NCBI RefSeq assembly: GCF_021018895.1
Contig: NC_079378.1
Location: forward strand, 9,855,501 to 9,919,500
Reading direction: 5' to 3'
DNA from: Seriola aureovittata
Taxonomy: Eukaryota; Chordata; Actinopteri; Carangiformes; Carangidae
DNA length: 64,000 nt
The translations under genes were made by a program, and so were the position numbers. Below are positions 25,130-37,597 of the stretch, piece after piece (the stretch's first letter is position 1; every line of letters begins with the position of its first letter). The notes beneath the pieces are model-generated. The model did no database searches and was not told the DNA's origin. It worked only from the letters and a program-made list of their open reading frames with translations.

Positions 25130-25996
25130 ATCAGTTCGGAGTATCCGCCCTTTTTGGAGTCGGTGGGTGGGGGTGTGGAATGGGCACCACCTGGGAACTC
25201 TATATTTCTAGCAGTCAAGGACCGGCTGGCCAAAGCTGCTCTGGCTGTGGCTGCGTCAGTTGTGCACGCTAAAACCCGGCCACGGAGAAGGACTTTCAGC
25301 TGGCCTCAAGCAGGGTCTGGCAAACCATCTGGCATCTCAGGACAGAGAAGCAGGGCTTAGCCCAAGATGTTTTCAGGGTAGGGACTTTGAGGAACTCCTG
25401 AACCCAACCAACATGACCTCTGAGGAGGAGGCAGAGTCTGAACACTCCGGCTTGGCTTCTTGAGATAGTCAAGAAGCTCCTCAGTGGCAAGGCGCTGGAG
25501 TGGATGAGATTTGCCGTGAGATGCTGAAGGCTCTGGACATTGAAGAGGCATGTTACCCAATACAGCACTACAATGTTGCATGAAGGTTGACGACAGCGCC
25601 TGTGGACTGGCAGACCGAGGTAGTGGTTCCCATTTTCAAAAAAGGGAACCGCAGGGTATGCTCGAATTATCATACTGGTCAGCCTCCCGGGGGAAAGCCT
25701 ATGCCAGGGTGCTGGAAAGGAGGCTCAGACCGATCGTCAAACCTCGGATTTGGAGAAGGCCTATGACCGGGTCCCTTGGGGGATCTTGTGGGGTGCTTCA
25801 GGAATACAGCGGTTCTGGGGCCAATGCTCAACCTATCTGGTTCCTTTATAACCAAAGTGAGAGCTGTGTCTCTATTCTTGGCAGAAAGTCAAACATGTTG
25901 CTTGTGGGTGTTGGACTCAGCCAGGATTGTCCCCTGTGTGTGTGAAGGAGTCTAAGTATTTCAGACTCTTGTTCATGAGTGAGCTGGAGCCAAAGT
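25130..25996 (+). mobile_element. LINE (non-LTR retrotransposon) relic with internal deletions
   Basis: Conceptual translation in several frames gives pieces typical of a teleost LINE in order: an endonuclease-end piece (FLESV...PPGNSIFLA, 25155-25215), a pre-RT linker (AVAASVVHAKTR), FEELLNPTNMTSEEEAE, GVDEI..EMLKALD, DWQTEVVVPIFKKGNRRVC, KAYARVLERRLRPIVKPRI, then DLEKAYDRVPWGILWGVLQE, SQDCPL and finally KYFRLLFMSE. Several joins skip sequence expected in a full element, including the stretch holding the catalytic (F/Y)ADD box. Frameshifts and stops are present. The clade is probably L2/Rex-like, but I cannot name the subfamily. The copy is dead. Confidence 0.85.
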
Positions 25997-26794
25997 TTTA
26001 TGGACTGTGTTAGTCATAACATCATTAGAAAGGCATTTCTGGATTATTGGTGGTTTTTTTTTTACCTTTACTGAATTTCACTCTGTTTTATGCCTCTTCT
26101 GTGACACTATTGGATTTATTGATAAAATAATATCACTACAGCCACGTCTACGTTTGTTTGCAAGCTCTCGATATCTGTAAGAGGGAAGGTTGAAGCTTTC
26201 TAAAGCTCATGAGAAAAATTGCAGCATCAATGCTGATTGCAGGAGGCAGGTGTTGGCGGCTGTGTTTGCATGCGTGCTTGAAGCATTTCATGTGCCAGAT
26301 GTCAGCTCCCTTTGGCAATACTTGTGACTCAGCAGGACAACACAGGCGGTGAAAATCTCTCTGAATCACTCCCGTCTTTCTCTTTTACTGTCACGCTCTG
26401 TTAACCATATGTTGCTTTTCGTGTTGGATTGGATTTTGAGGACTCTCACTGGCCCTGATTCCAAACACAACTCTCCCTTTACCCCTCCACTCTCCCGCCA
26501 TCCAGCTGTCCATGTGAGATATACCACATCCCTAATCTTCTAATTGGTAGGTAGTCTCGGCCATTACCTGAGCAATGACAGGGTGGAATCGATAAGAGGC
26601 ACAATGCTAAACGATGTGTCCTGCTGTTTCTCTCTATTCCTCTCTGCCTATTTCTCAGTATTTGCCCATTTTGCTCTCTCTGTCACCCTCTCACTTTACA
26701 TTCACGGTATCCAAGGCAACAGCCATTCTATCTCAACATGTCGGTGAAATAAACACTCCTTTAATTTGTCTTTATTACTGCCCCTTTTTTTTTT

Positions 26795-26815
26795 GTTTTG
26801 TTTTGTTTTGTTTTA
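26795..26815. repeat. (GTTTT)4 pentanucleotide array
   Basis: Four GTTTT units after a T run. Confidence 0.9.
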
Positions 26816-27103
26816 GTTTTCTTCTTCTTTCCATATTTTATACACACTCGAAGTGAGGTGAAAAAAAAAAAGCGAGCAAGGTTTGCAAAATGTCTGTCCG
26901 TGCTCCACCAGCTTAAAAGTAATCAATGGAAACCTGGTTCTCAATCAATGCCACTAATTTACCCCTACTAGCCCCCCCCAATCTCAAATGATGCATTATT
27001 CACTGTGTGTCACTGCATGACATAGTGCGGCCTGTGTGATGAACAGTGCTTTAATGGACTTTGATGACAGATGTAAATGGAAAGAACATCATGCTGGGGA
27101 AAT

Positions 27104-27128
27104 GGGGGGGGGGGGGGGGGGGGGGGGG
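27104..27128. repeat. Poly(G) run, 25 bp
   Basis: Twenty-five consecutive G on the plus strand. Such runs are error-prone in sequencing, so the exact length is uncertain. Confidence 0.9.
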
Positions 27129-27267
27129 CACAGGCCTAATGTGCAAAATGAGGATGGTTCTATTAATTTTTTAGCCACCAGAGATGGAGAGAGACAAAAA
27201 TGTCTGTGCTGAAAGAGAGTTGCGCATCATTTCCACTTTCTTCTAATCCTTCTTTTCAGTGCATAAT

Positions 27268-27317
27268 TATCATCATCATCATCATCATAATCATCGTCAT
27301 CGTCATCATCATCATCA
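27268..27317. repeat. (CAT)n trinucleotide microsatellite
   Basis: CAT units with CGT substitutions. Confidence 0.95.
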
Positions 27318-28576
27318 GACAGTTTAGCAGCATTCATTTAGGAGCGAATAAAAACCCTCCCGGAGCAGCACCTCGCTGAGGGTAAACATTTATCTGTCTT
27401 TCTTTGCAATGCGGCCCTTTACACTCACTATTTGAATAAAAGGCACCTTCGTTCCGAGCTGTGTGAATAGACTGCACTTCTTGGACCATTGTCACGTTTG
27501 AGCTTCTCGAATGTGTGCATGCATACAGAGCAGAAAATGAATAAATTCCCTGAGGAGAATTATGTAGGGTTGAAAATCTTATTTGAAGCCTGCAGTGAGC
27601 GGTCCCACCAGATTATTCTCCTAAGCGGAACCAGAAAATGGTGACAATCAGTGATTTCTAGCACAGGGCAGAACTTCATACAGCTCTGTCATGTTCAACC
27701 AAATACCAGTAAACAAAATAAAGAAATAGATGATGAATGTTCTTTTTCTTGGCACAAAATGAAAAACACACATAAGTTCATACAGAGAGAGGAAAAACAG
27801 ATGAGAGTGAGTAAAGTTTAAAACATTTTATCCTGTGCTCAATGTCTATCACGTCAATGGATTTGACAACAGGTTAATCGTAAAAACGGTTATTTGAATG
27901 TCAGAAATAAATAAAATAAATAGAGGTGGACAGGCTGGGAGCCTCAGAATAAGAAACACAATTTAGTTTTTCTGCTCCCTATTTACTAAACATGAGATTT
28001 TGTCAATCAGTCTTCTGGTATGAAACAGCACCAGCCCTTCATTACAGACTGTTCTCCATATGCTGAGAAAACAAACAGCCCGGAGTGAAAATAAGTGCAC
28101 GATTCCCTCCTTTCAAAACCACGAAGATAGACAGACAGAGAGATGTTGGTGGAACACAGTGAACACTGTGAAATGGGCAGATTTCTCCAATATAATAGGT
28201 ATGACGTTTTTCTTACTCATCAGAATTACAATTGAACTGTGTGCAATGTCTCTGCGAGCTAAGAATAGCAGCTTCTTTATTTGGAACAGGCTGCTGAAAC
28301 TCCTGCTTGCATGTTGTCTTTTAATTAGGACATTTTCTGAGTTTCAGTCTGGTAATCTGTGAATATTCCTGAAAAGCTCTTACTGTTCTCCAGACCAATT
28401 AAAATACAGCACACAAAACGGCCTCCAAGGACCCCTTAGGTAGACTTCGCCTTGTGCTCGACAGGCTCTGTGTCAAAACCTGTCTGGCAGGGCCGGAGAT
28501 ATTTACATATTGAGCATGGAAACAGATATCATAATACTGATACTGAGCCAGCACTTCTGTATTGAGGAGGGAGTAC

Positions 28577-28589
28577 GGGGGGGGGGGGG
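28577..28589. repeat. Poly(G) run, 13 bp
   Basis: Uninterrupted G run. Confidence 0.9.
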
Positions 28590-28966
28590 TAATCACAGCA
28601 GCTGGATCAGCCCAGACTCACTCTGTAGCACTTGTAACCTACAAAAGCCCTCACTCCATTTTCAAAGCAATGTCACTTTTAGACAGCGGCACACAGGGGA
28701 TTTTTGTAGCAGAAGCACTTCAGATTTTTTATTAGCGCAAGTGTTAAGAACATGCTGACAGCATGTGATGTTCAGTCATTAAAGCTTGTGTTAATTGAGC
28801 TCTAATCACCTTGTCAAAACTTAACAGTGGATAAATGTTGAGCTGGGTGGTGAGCAGACGTGCATGCTGCACATTCTGCTTTTGGTATCTTCTTGTCTCT
28901 TGCTCTTCTCTCTTTGCGCTTTACTTTTGGCTATTCACATTATAGATATTCTACTTTTCGTTTTTA

Positions 28967-29143
28967 CAGGAACAGTTCAACATTTTGGGGAAATTGCTCA
29001 TTTGATGTTGTTCTGAGAGTAACATGCAACCTATATCAATGTAAATACAGAGACATAGTCAGGACATGTTAAGCCTAGCTTAGCGTAAAGATTGGCTGGC
29101 TCTGGCCTGTTATAAATATGCCCACTAACATCTATAAAACTAT
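28967..29143 (+). repeat. Dispersed teleost repeat, copy 1
   Basis: Starts CAGGAACAGTTCAACATTTT and contains CCTAGCTTAGCGTAAAGATT and GGCTCTGGCCTGT, matching a well-known percomorph dispersed repeat built around TTAGCTTAGCATAAAGACTGG. The second copy at 34434-34625 is in the same orientation. It is diverged, with no coding capacity. Confidence 0.7.
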
Positions 29144-30716
29144 TTTTTCATTATATTGTCTTTGTTTGAATACACAGAAATAAATATAATGCTGGAGCTA
29201 GCTCACTACACAAGTTGCACTGGCCTCCACAGATTACACAAGGACCCCGAATCCCCCTCGTGTTAAAGCGGGTGTCAATGTTTACAACTGTGATGAGAGG
29301 ATGAAGTAGAAACTATCCTCCTGGTCATGAAAAGAGAAAAAAGGAACATCGTGCAAGTGAATTGCGGCAATAGCAATCAGATAAACTTGTTCTTTCTTCT
29401 CTAAGTCTGATGCCTGTAGGATTCTGGTTATATTGTATAGCCAAAGCTAAGCCAGGTGTGACTTGTGTGGCGAAAGCCAGCGTAGGTATACTTCTTTCAG
29501 ACAGAAAATTGATCAGGAATCGTTAAGGGAATCGATAAAGAATTGCAAGGATAGGCAGAATTGATAATGGCATAGCCATCAATAAAGTCTTATCATTTTC
29601 CCTTCCCTAGCTGGAGCTATTTCTTGGCAAACAGCAGCTGGGTGCATTGACTGTCAGCAGCTTGTCAGTATTGTTGTAACAGGGAGGTTGCCAGGTTTGG
29701 TGCCATTGCACAGAAACACAGGGTGGATGCATCATCTATTGTTTGTTATTTGTTTGTCAATAGCTCCGAGCTGCTGTATCCCTACGACTTTCAGTACACA
29801 TTTAGTTTCTCAGACTCCAAAAATATTCAGATTTTGGATTTGTGAAGTGTTTCATTAGTTCATCAGTACCAGCATCCATAGAATGATTCCAGAAAAGCCC
29901 AGATCTGGACCAGGTATTAGAGAGAGAGGGATTTGTGAGTGTCACTGTGTAGAATAGGTAAACAGGCAGGCACTGCCGTCTACACACAGTCAGGCCTTCC
30001 AGGCTGATGGATGAAATGGCTTACAGAGGACACAAGCGCTGTGACATTGATGGACAGTCTGATATTGCCTCCCTTATCTTGCCTCTACTCAGTCTCACTC
30101 ACGCACACATACACACTTCTCTGTGTCCCTCTCACTCCTCCAGCTCCCTCTCTCTTTCTTGTTTTCTCAGCTCTGCTCTGACTCATACTTTTCATCTCTG
30201 CTCTCTCTCTCTCGTTTCTCTCTCTCCTTCCTTTTATTACCTCTCGTCTCGTCATGTCCTTATGGGGTCATAAGTTGTCTCGTTTCTTTGTTTTCTGACT
30301 GCTGTGCGCCTCGCTCATGCTCTCCCTTCAACTCTGCTGCTGGTCTCTGTCCTTGTGTGCACACGCCAGCACGCTCGCAAACATGCAGATTCCTATAATC
30401 ATTTCACAAGATCAGACAACCACCACTTTGCGTGAAGGACACAGAGGAAAGGTGGCAGGCAGCAAACTAAAAATCGAACAATATTTACCCAAACACACAC
30501 ATACACAAATAAAAAGTAGCACATTGCTCCTTGAGTGCAAGAGATGATTCAGTATCATATTATTTAAATCTACCTAGTCGTCTGCCTGTACTAAAAAGCT
30601 AAGCTGTCTCTCTTTCTTCCTGTCTGTCTCTCTCCATTTGCTGGTTCATTTATTAGCCTGTCTGTTTGCTTACATTCATATTGCAGATGAAAATGCTGCA
30701 ATGTATTTATTTTTAT
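29144..30716. other. Intronic block: unique DNA and a CT-rich stretch
   Basis: The first part (to about 29240) may be the tail of the preceding repeat. 30080-30330 is pyrimidine-rich on the plus strand. No exon or known repeat is otherwise recognised. Confidence 0.45.
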
Positions 30717-31056
30717 GCCTCTGCATCTGCGACAGCCAGGGCAGGGGGCATTATGTTTTCGGGTTATCCGTCCCATTCTTGTGAACGCGATATCTCAGTA
30801 ACATCTTGAGGGAAATTCTTCATATTTGGCACAAACATTCATTTCGACTCAAAGATGCAGTGATTCGATTTTGGAGATCAAAGGTTAAAAGATCAAGGTC
30901 AAGGTGAGCTCACGTTCTTGTGAATGCAATATATCAGGAGTGCCAAGACGGATTTTCATTACACCCGGCACAAACATTCACTTGGACTCAAGGATGAACT
31001 ATTTGATGCAACCTGGCTGGTTGGTGGACACATACTGCGAGGCGGTAATTCTAGTC
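30717..31056 (+). repeat. Dispersed teleost repeat with an internal duplication
   Basis: GGGCATTATGTTTTCGGGTT, CCGTCCCATTCTTGTGAACG and GGCACAAACATTCATTTCGA are signature motifs of a dispersed teleost repeat, and its typical end (ACTGCGAGGCGGTAATTCTA) is at 31036-31055. Two diverged copies of the CTTGTGAA...GGCACAAACATTCA unit lie in tandem (about 30778-30865 and 30916-31000). Confidence 0.7.
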
Positions 31057-32661
31057 TAAGTTGTATCCTTTCAAATCCGGCCTGTGGTATATACAGAGGT
31101 TCTGTTATGAGACATTCATAGAAGTTGTCCTCACACTTAAATAAGAATTTGTAAGTTCTGCGAGACACAAATCTGAGCTCTTTTTTTGCCTCCTTTGATC
31201 AATATTCTTACGATGAAAACACATTTTCAGTGCAAAAAGCTCGATAAACCCACTGTATGCTGCCGGCCCAGCACCAAAGCAGAGACAAATAACATTAACT
31301 TGTGAACAAAGCAGAGCATATATCAGATATAGAAAGCTGGACAGTTCTCTTAGGAGTTGGTAGAAAACAAAACAGAGCTGCAGGGAAGTGATTGCTATTT
31401 ACTTATTTCGTCACATGTCCAGAAACATGACTCCAAATGAATGTTAATGTTACTCTATGTCCGCTGGGCAACTGTCCACTAAGAATGTCACTAACTTTGT
31501 AACTGCAGCTTTAATTGAAAGAAAAGACAAAAAAAAAAAAAAAAAACACCACTTAATGCTGCTTGGTGCATATCCTCAAAAGAAAATTCTCTGACCTGCA
31601 ATTTATGGTTCATTTCAGGCACTACAGAAAATCCTTTTGACAATAATTACCAAAAGACGATGCAAATCGATGTGTTTTCGTGCAGGATTACAAAATGAAA
31701 AAAAAAAAAAAGCCTGTACATGTAATTCATTTGTAACTTTATACAGTAGATCATGGCATGCCATCGGCGCCTCCCATCTGTTACCTTTATTAATTACTGC
31801 TTTTGTTGTCTCTGTCTGTATGTGACACGGTGTTGCCATCTGCTGCTATTTTTTATATTGATAGACCGTCTTCTCCAACCCAGCTGTGTGTGACAAAATG
31901 TTCTTCTGTTTTTGTTTTAGATGTTTTTGGATCAGGCAATTTGAAAATGTGTTTAAAAATACCACTTATGTGAGAATGTTGTTTTATTTTTTATTCATGA
32001 TTCACATTTTGTTTAGTTGCCTCTTTTTTTTTTTTTTTAGATGTGGTTTAGATCATAGAAGAGGCCCAAAAGGATGAGAGTCAGAGTCTGAGTCTGAACT
32101 GGGCCTGAAGGTCTTCAGGCTCATTGTAGCTGTTGCCTGTTTCTGCTGTGAAGCACCCTGTCTGCTCAGGCTTCCTATCTGTGCCTGTCTGCCAGCTTGT
32201 CTCTCTGCCAGCCGATTAACCTGCATGCTCTTGCTGTCACTTGTCTCTCCTCATGCCAGGAAGGAATATTTTCTCTCTTTCAAGAAGAAAAAAAAAAACC
32301 CACTGCAATATGTGATAGAATAAAATAAACATACAGCAGGGCTTAATCATTTTCGCAGTTTACCTTGTCTTTCATCTTCCATTTTCTCTGCCACCCACAT
32401 AAACTCTATCAAAAAATATCTGTCTTACACTTCAAGTAGAGGGAATGGTGTTTTTTTTTTGTTTTTGTTTTTTTTTTTCTCCCCATAGTGATCCTTTTGT
32501 ATTCGCCTTTTGTTTCCCCTTTTACCTGTAGCCTCATTCATTGCGTGACCTGGTTAGTGCAGAAAATAAGAGTATTCCACCCAGCATGGGTTGGAGAAGT
32601 GGAAAATAGCATGGCACTCATATACGACCAGGCTGCAGCCCGCTGTTTGATTACAGCAATC

Positions 32662-32717
32662 GAGAGAGAGAGAGAGAGAGAGAGGGGAAGAGATAGAAAG
32701 AGGAGCAAGAGAGAGAG

Positions 32718-32756
<39 letters not shown>
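32662..32756. repeat. Compound microsatellite (GA)n ... (GA)n(GT)n
   Basis: (GA)n at 32662-32684, then (GA)n at 32709-32720 joined directly to (GT)18 at 32721-32756. Confidence 0.95.
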
Positions 32757-32757
<1 letters not shown>

Positions 32758-34250
32758 CATGTGTACATGAGGGGGATTGTGGGTCAGACAAAGCAGAACA
32801 GACCGTCGCAGAGGACTCTTGAACACACTCCACTCCACTCTTGTGCTCATCTGAAGAACATATGGGACGGATATCAAAGAGAACACTGGGTTCTCCTGAA
32901 GGGGAGATAAAAGAACAACAAGAACACATTACATCCTGAGCAGATCACATTTTGTTTCCCTGACTTTCTGCTGTGCCTTGTCTTGGGTCAGTCGATGTGG
33001 GTGGTTTCGGTTTGACGTCGACACGCTCCGGTGCTCTCTGTCGACAGATCATTGGTTTCCAGTGATGCATTACTGCCCCACTCCAATAACGGCTCGGATG
33101 TGCAACACGGGTCAGGTAAACCATTCGGGGATTGAAATCTCATCCGGTATTGGCAGGCTATTGTTGTAAGCTGTTAGTATACAGGAGGAGAAAGTATGAA
33201 TAAATGAATGGCTGATGTACACTCAGAATGTTTTCTGAATAAAAAAATTTCAATCTCATATCCGCCTCTCACATCTCTGCAACAGCCTTTTGCCAGAGTC
33301 CAGTTAACAGGGCTCCATGTTTAATTGGGATATTACACAACACTTTCTTCAAAGGCTGTCCTTGCATATCCACACAGCCAGATGAAAATAAATGGACGGA
33401 TTTGTTTGAAATGCTCTAATTTGGCCAAATGACTTTGTGAAGCGTAATGATGTAACTTAAGTTTCAGGGGTGAGATGAGTTACACGCGTCTGTTAGAAAT
33501 AGTCTGTCTGAAAACAGCAGCAGAATCAGAATGACTGGGTAATGATCTCAGGGAGGGAGATTGATCCAGTCTTCCATCAGTGTAATGAGGGACTGTAAGA
33601 GGCTCAAAACACTCTGATTGGGGTCCCTGAAGACCTGGCAGCCAGTGTTGGACAATTTCTCCTGCTGACTATAACAGGGATTTTTAAAGTCCCAGCAGAG
33701 ACTTTAAAAACGGAGGGCCCATCACATACGACAAGCCCTTACATAATTTCACAGTTGCTGATGAAGCAAGCTATAGGGTTTTCACATCAAACGGCCGGAT
33801 CCTCAGGGTTGCAGATCCAGCCTCTAACCACGAGTGTTATCCTGAAGTGACCGAGTATAGACATACAGTGCAAGTGCTCTGTTGCTAATGAGTCCGTTAG
33901 TTCTGCCCGAATATAAACTCGACACAAAGATCCACATCTGATCCCAAGATCCATCCATTTGATTTGGCCTTAAACTGTCCCCTGCACACTGGAAAAAATC
34001 TCCTTGTCTTTATGCATCTTGACAAGCAAATGGTGGATCAAAAGCTGAAGATGAAACTCTGAACCCTTTTTGATGTTTTTTTACCTCTATTGTTCTGTAT
34101 TTTGTCATAAATATCTTACAAGTCCATCACATATCGCAGAATACTTTAACCTTGTAACACACAGCAGAGGCCCCATCATACGTGTGACCAGTGTTTTACA
34201 GTAAACTCCATGTATTGTAAGGTATTTATGATATACAGTACCTAGTTAGG

Positions 34251-34266
34251 TAGTAGTAGTAGTAGT
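34251..34266. repeat. (TAG)5 trinucleotide repeat
   Basis: Five TAG units. Confidence 0.85.
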
Positions 34267-34433
34267 TATTAATGTTAGCTTGCATTAGCTTGTCAGTCTG
34301 TTCCCTCTCTGAATAACATTTTACTGTAAGTCTCCTGTAGCTCTGCCACCATGGTCGGAGGGTCTTAGTTTAACTGGTTGGTAAAAGTTGCGGGGTCGTG
34401 TGTAAAGGAGAAAAGAATCATTCACCTTCAAAT

Positions 34434-34625
34434 GGAGAGTTAGATGACTAAATTGAGGTCACTCTCATGTCTGTACGCTAAATATAAAGATCAAGCCAGC
34501 AGCCGATTAGCTTAGCTTAGCATAAAGACTGGAACTGTAGCTCAAGGGGGAAACAGCTAGCCTGGCTCTGTCCAACAGTACAGCCTAAAACAAAAGAGTA
34601 AAAATTATACTTTGGAAGTTATATG
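34434..34625 (+). repeat. Dispersed teleost repeat, copy 2
   Basis: Better preserved than the copy at 28967: GAGAGTTAGATGACTAAATT, CACTCTCATGTCTGTACGCT, CAGCCGATTAGCTTAGCTTA, GGGGGAAACAGCTAGCCTGG. The motifs follow the order known for this percomorph repeat. Confidence 0.8.
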
Positions 34626-37563
34626 GATGTTAAATGATGGACTATTTCTTGGCTGGGATCAAGTTACCAAGCAGCCAGTGCAAAATGCATGGAGATCTCA
34701 GCCCAGAAACTGTCTGGAACAGAAGGATAACAAATCAGTCACTGTTACAATTTTGATATATGGCTAGTTACCTACATTACCTTGTTTTAATACCATCTCT
34801 CAGGCAGGTTACTCCTGGATTTCCTCAGTTGCCTTCCTAAACACATCCAGCTGGCCTACATGAAAAACAAAAAAACAGCTCTTACATTCTCCTTGCTTTA
34901 ACCAAGCAGAACAATTAGAGGAAAATTGTGCATCAGAGCTCGATACCTTGATCCTTGATCCTTCACACAGTGTTCAGCAGAGCTTCTTCAGTTATCATGA
35001 CTTTTCAATTATTGTACTGCATTAATGCTCCCAGGGCATAATATTGTCATGTATTACTTTTAAACTGAAGAATGGATATTTGATGTATTATATTACTCAA
35101 GTAACTACTTCAACAATATTTATGTCAGATTTGGGGTTGTACTTTTCTCCCGTGAAAAAGAGAAACCTTTTGGATCACTTGACTATTTTAATTTCACTGA
35201 GAGACATGTGATCAAGTCATTAAAACAATACTGAGTTAGAAGAACACTCTGGCTTCAGAATGATTGGCACCAACATAATCTGTGCCCTGAGTAAATGCTC
35301 AGTGCTCATGTCTACAGTCAATCATACAGTACGCTTAAGACTGAAGAAATCATTCAGGCAGTGATTTGCATGAGCCTGTACAGCAAACTCTTTGCTTTCT
35401 ATTATTTACCTTGTTCGGTCATGACTATATGTTGCATGCACCATAGTTTGGGTTTATTTGCAATGCAAATCGCTGTAGAGTTCAAAGGCTCAATTCAACA
35501 TCAAAGACATGTCTAAACTGCTCTCTTCAGAGAGGGATGAAGGTGCATGTGGCAGCTCTCCATTTTTTTTTTCCCTCTCATAGTCACCACCTTTTCATTA
35601 GATACTTAGCATCAACAAAAGTAAGTGGCCTCTATGAACTAGCCAGATGTTCATATGGGTTTCATTTGCATAAATGCTTTGCAAACGGCCTCGTAACATG
35701 CATAATTGATGCCCACAGCCGAAACAACTGCGGATAGTTGAATAGAAATACAATACACGCAAACGCCATTAGTATTTCTTCTTTATATTTTTTAGACACA
35801 CACAATAAAATATTTTGAGTTAATACCTTGTAAGGTTGATTGCTTCATGATAAGCACATTGTCTTTTATATTAGCTGTGTGTGTAACCTATAGTTTCATA
35901 TAAAATACCTTTTGCATATTATGACTAATTTGGATCCAGACATATGAATATCACTTTTTTTTTGTATAAATTGTTCACAACTGTTATCACTCTACTATTT
36001 ATTGCACTTCCTCAGCCTTGCCCATCACTAGTGTGTGCAGCATAACTTTGGTTATGAATTTTATAATTACCCCCCAAAAATTTGCTGCAATAAAAACAAA
36101 GAACTTAAGTTGTGTGGCTACTTCCACCCTCTTTCTTCTCTTTGAACTTTTACAAGCATCAATTACGGGAACACATTGTTCCTTTTGTTTCCTGTAAATG
36201 ATCTATTTTTGTGCGCTGAAGTGAGATTGTTGACCCAAACAACATTATGCAGAAGTTAAAAGAATTCCCAGCAGCTTGGCATTGAATATATTTGGCTGGA
36301 ACATTGTGTAGTCACATTGAAAACCCATCTGAACAGCTACTAAAGCTGTTTCACCACGATTGTTAGTTTAAACCTAATGTTTTATGGGTTGCGAGGGAAA
36401 ACCGATCCAAATGCCACTGAAAGCAATCCAATTACACGTAAGATTGTAGCGTTGATTTGCTGGACTTTAATGCATAAGTAACAGGCCGACGGACGAACTG
36501 CTTCAAAAAGAAAGTGAACAAATGCCCTCATTCAGCCTCCCTCTTATCTTAATCTTCCTCCTTCTCTCTACTCTGTCGCTTCATCCCATCCTCCATACAT
36601 TCCTCTCCATCACTCTGGTGAGCCTATACATCACCCATTCCTGATTCCCCAGTACAGCAATTGATTATTTATTCAGAGGGAACTCTATAAATCATGTCAA
36701 CCTGTCCAGCGTGTGATGCCTTTTGAAGGAGTGAGAAAGAAACATGAACATGTGAGAGACTTTTCCCCATCTAGAACTCTGAGACACCCGGGGTTGTTAG
36801 CTTCAGCGTTGAGTTAGCATCTTCCTCCAGATTAAAACCTGACTGTTGAAACGTGTAAAAAGGCCAAACATGAAAGTTTTATGCTTTGCACTGCACACGG
36901 ATGAAATTAGGCTGATGTACAGGGCACATACCATGTAATAATCCGGTAATGAGTGCAGAGGTGTATTAGCATGAACGTAGCAGTTTGAAATATTCACGCT
37001 ATGTATGAATAATTACTATATAACGCAAAGGAAATGGAAAAGGTAGGAGAAGAAGATGGAAAAAGACGGAGGAACAATTCACCGAGGCTTTGTTCAGCCA
37101 AAGACTCAACTTAATCGTATTCAAGGTGAATGTATTGCATTTCACTTGGGATGGATGGTAAAGTTCTTTTTGCAGCCCTGTTTCCTGATTAAGGTTTATA
37201 ACAAGTCTGTATATTTCCACATAAATCCTGTCAAGTGTAGTTTTAAAGGCCGGCTCCTATAAAATGGTCTCAAACTTTTCTATAAATGGTTGTGACAATT
37301 TTAAAATGTTTAGGTCTCTGGAGGGTGCTTTTTAAAACTTTTTTTTCTTTTTTTCTTTTTAAACAAGAACATTAAAGATGTCAAACAATGAGCCAAGTGA
37401 TGGTTGATGACAGTGTTGCTCCATCTGATCGGTGTCGCGCACTCGCTGGGTTTTTGCCAGTGCAATGGCAGTGTCACTGTGGCTGTAGATAGGTTGGCAG
37501 AGCTGAGATAACTAAGAGGCCCGTCTCCTCACCTGTCTGCACAGACAGATGGTAAAACAGACT

Positions 37564-37597
<34 letters not shown>

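Larger units (their letters stand above)
25997..28966. other. Intronic block: unique DNA with G run and (CAT)n
   Basis: Holds (GTTTT)n at 26795-26815, the 25-G run and (CAT)n at 27.1-27.3 kb, and a 13-G run at 28577-28589. The stretch 27330-27660 is non-repetitive and conserved-element-like in composition. No exon seen. Confidence 0.5.
31057..34433. other. Intronic block: unique DNA with (GA)/(GT) microsatellite
   Basis: Contains A runs (31529-31546 and about 31699), a T-rich stretch near 32450-32480, the compound microsatellite at 32662-32756 and a short (TAG)n at 34251-34266. 33260-33480 is conserved-element-like. No exon is supported. Confidence 0.5.

Noticed and set aside
25550..25945. 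A functional reverse-transcriptase gene
   Set aside because: The LINE is frameshifted and has lost the catalytic box and other parts by deletion; it is a relic.
32488..32910. 140-residue plus-strand protein with an RERERER stretch
   Set aside because: Its centre is the (GA)n(GT)n microsatellite and the rest has no recognisable family.
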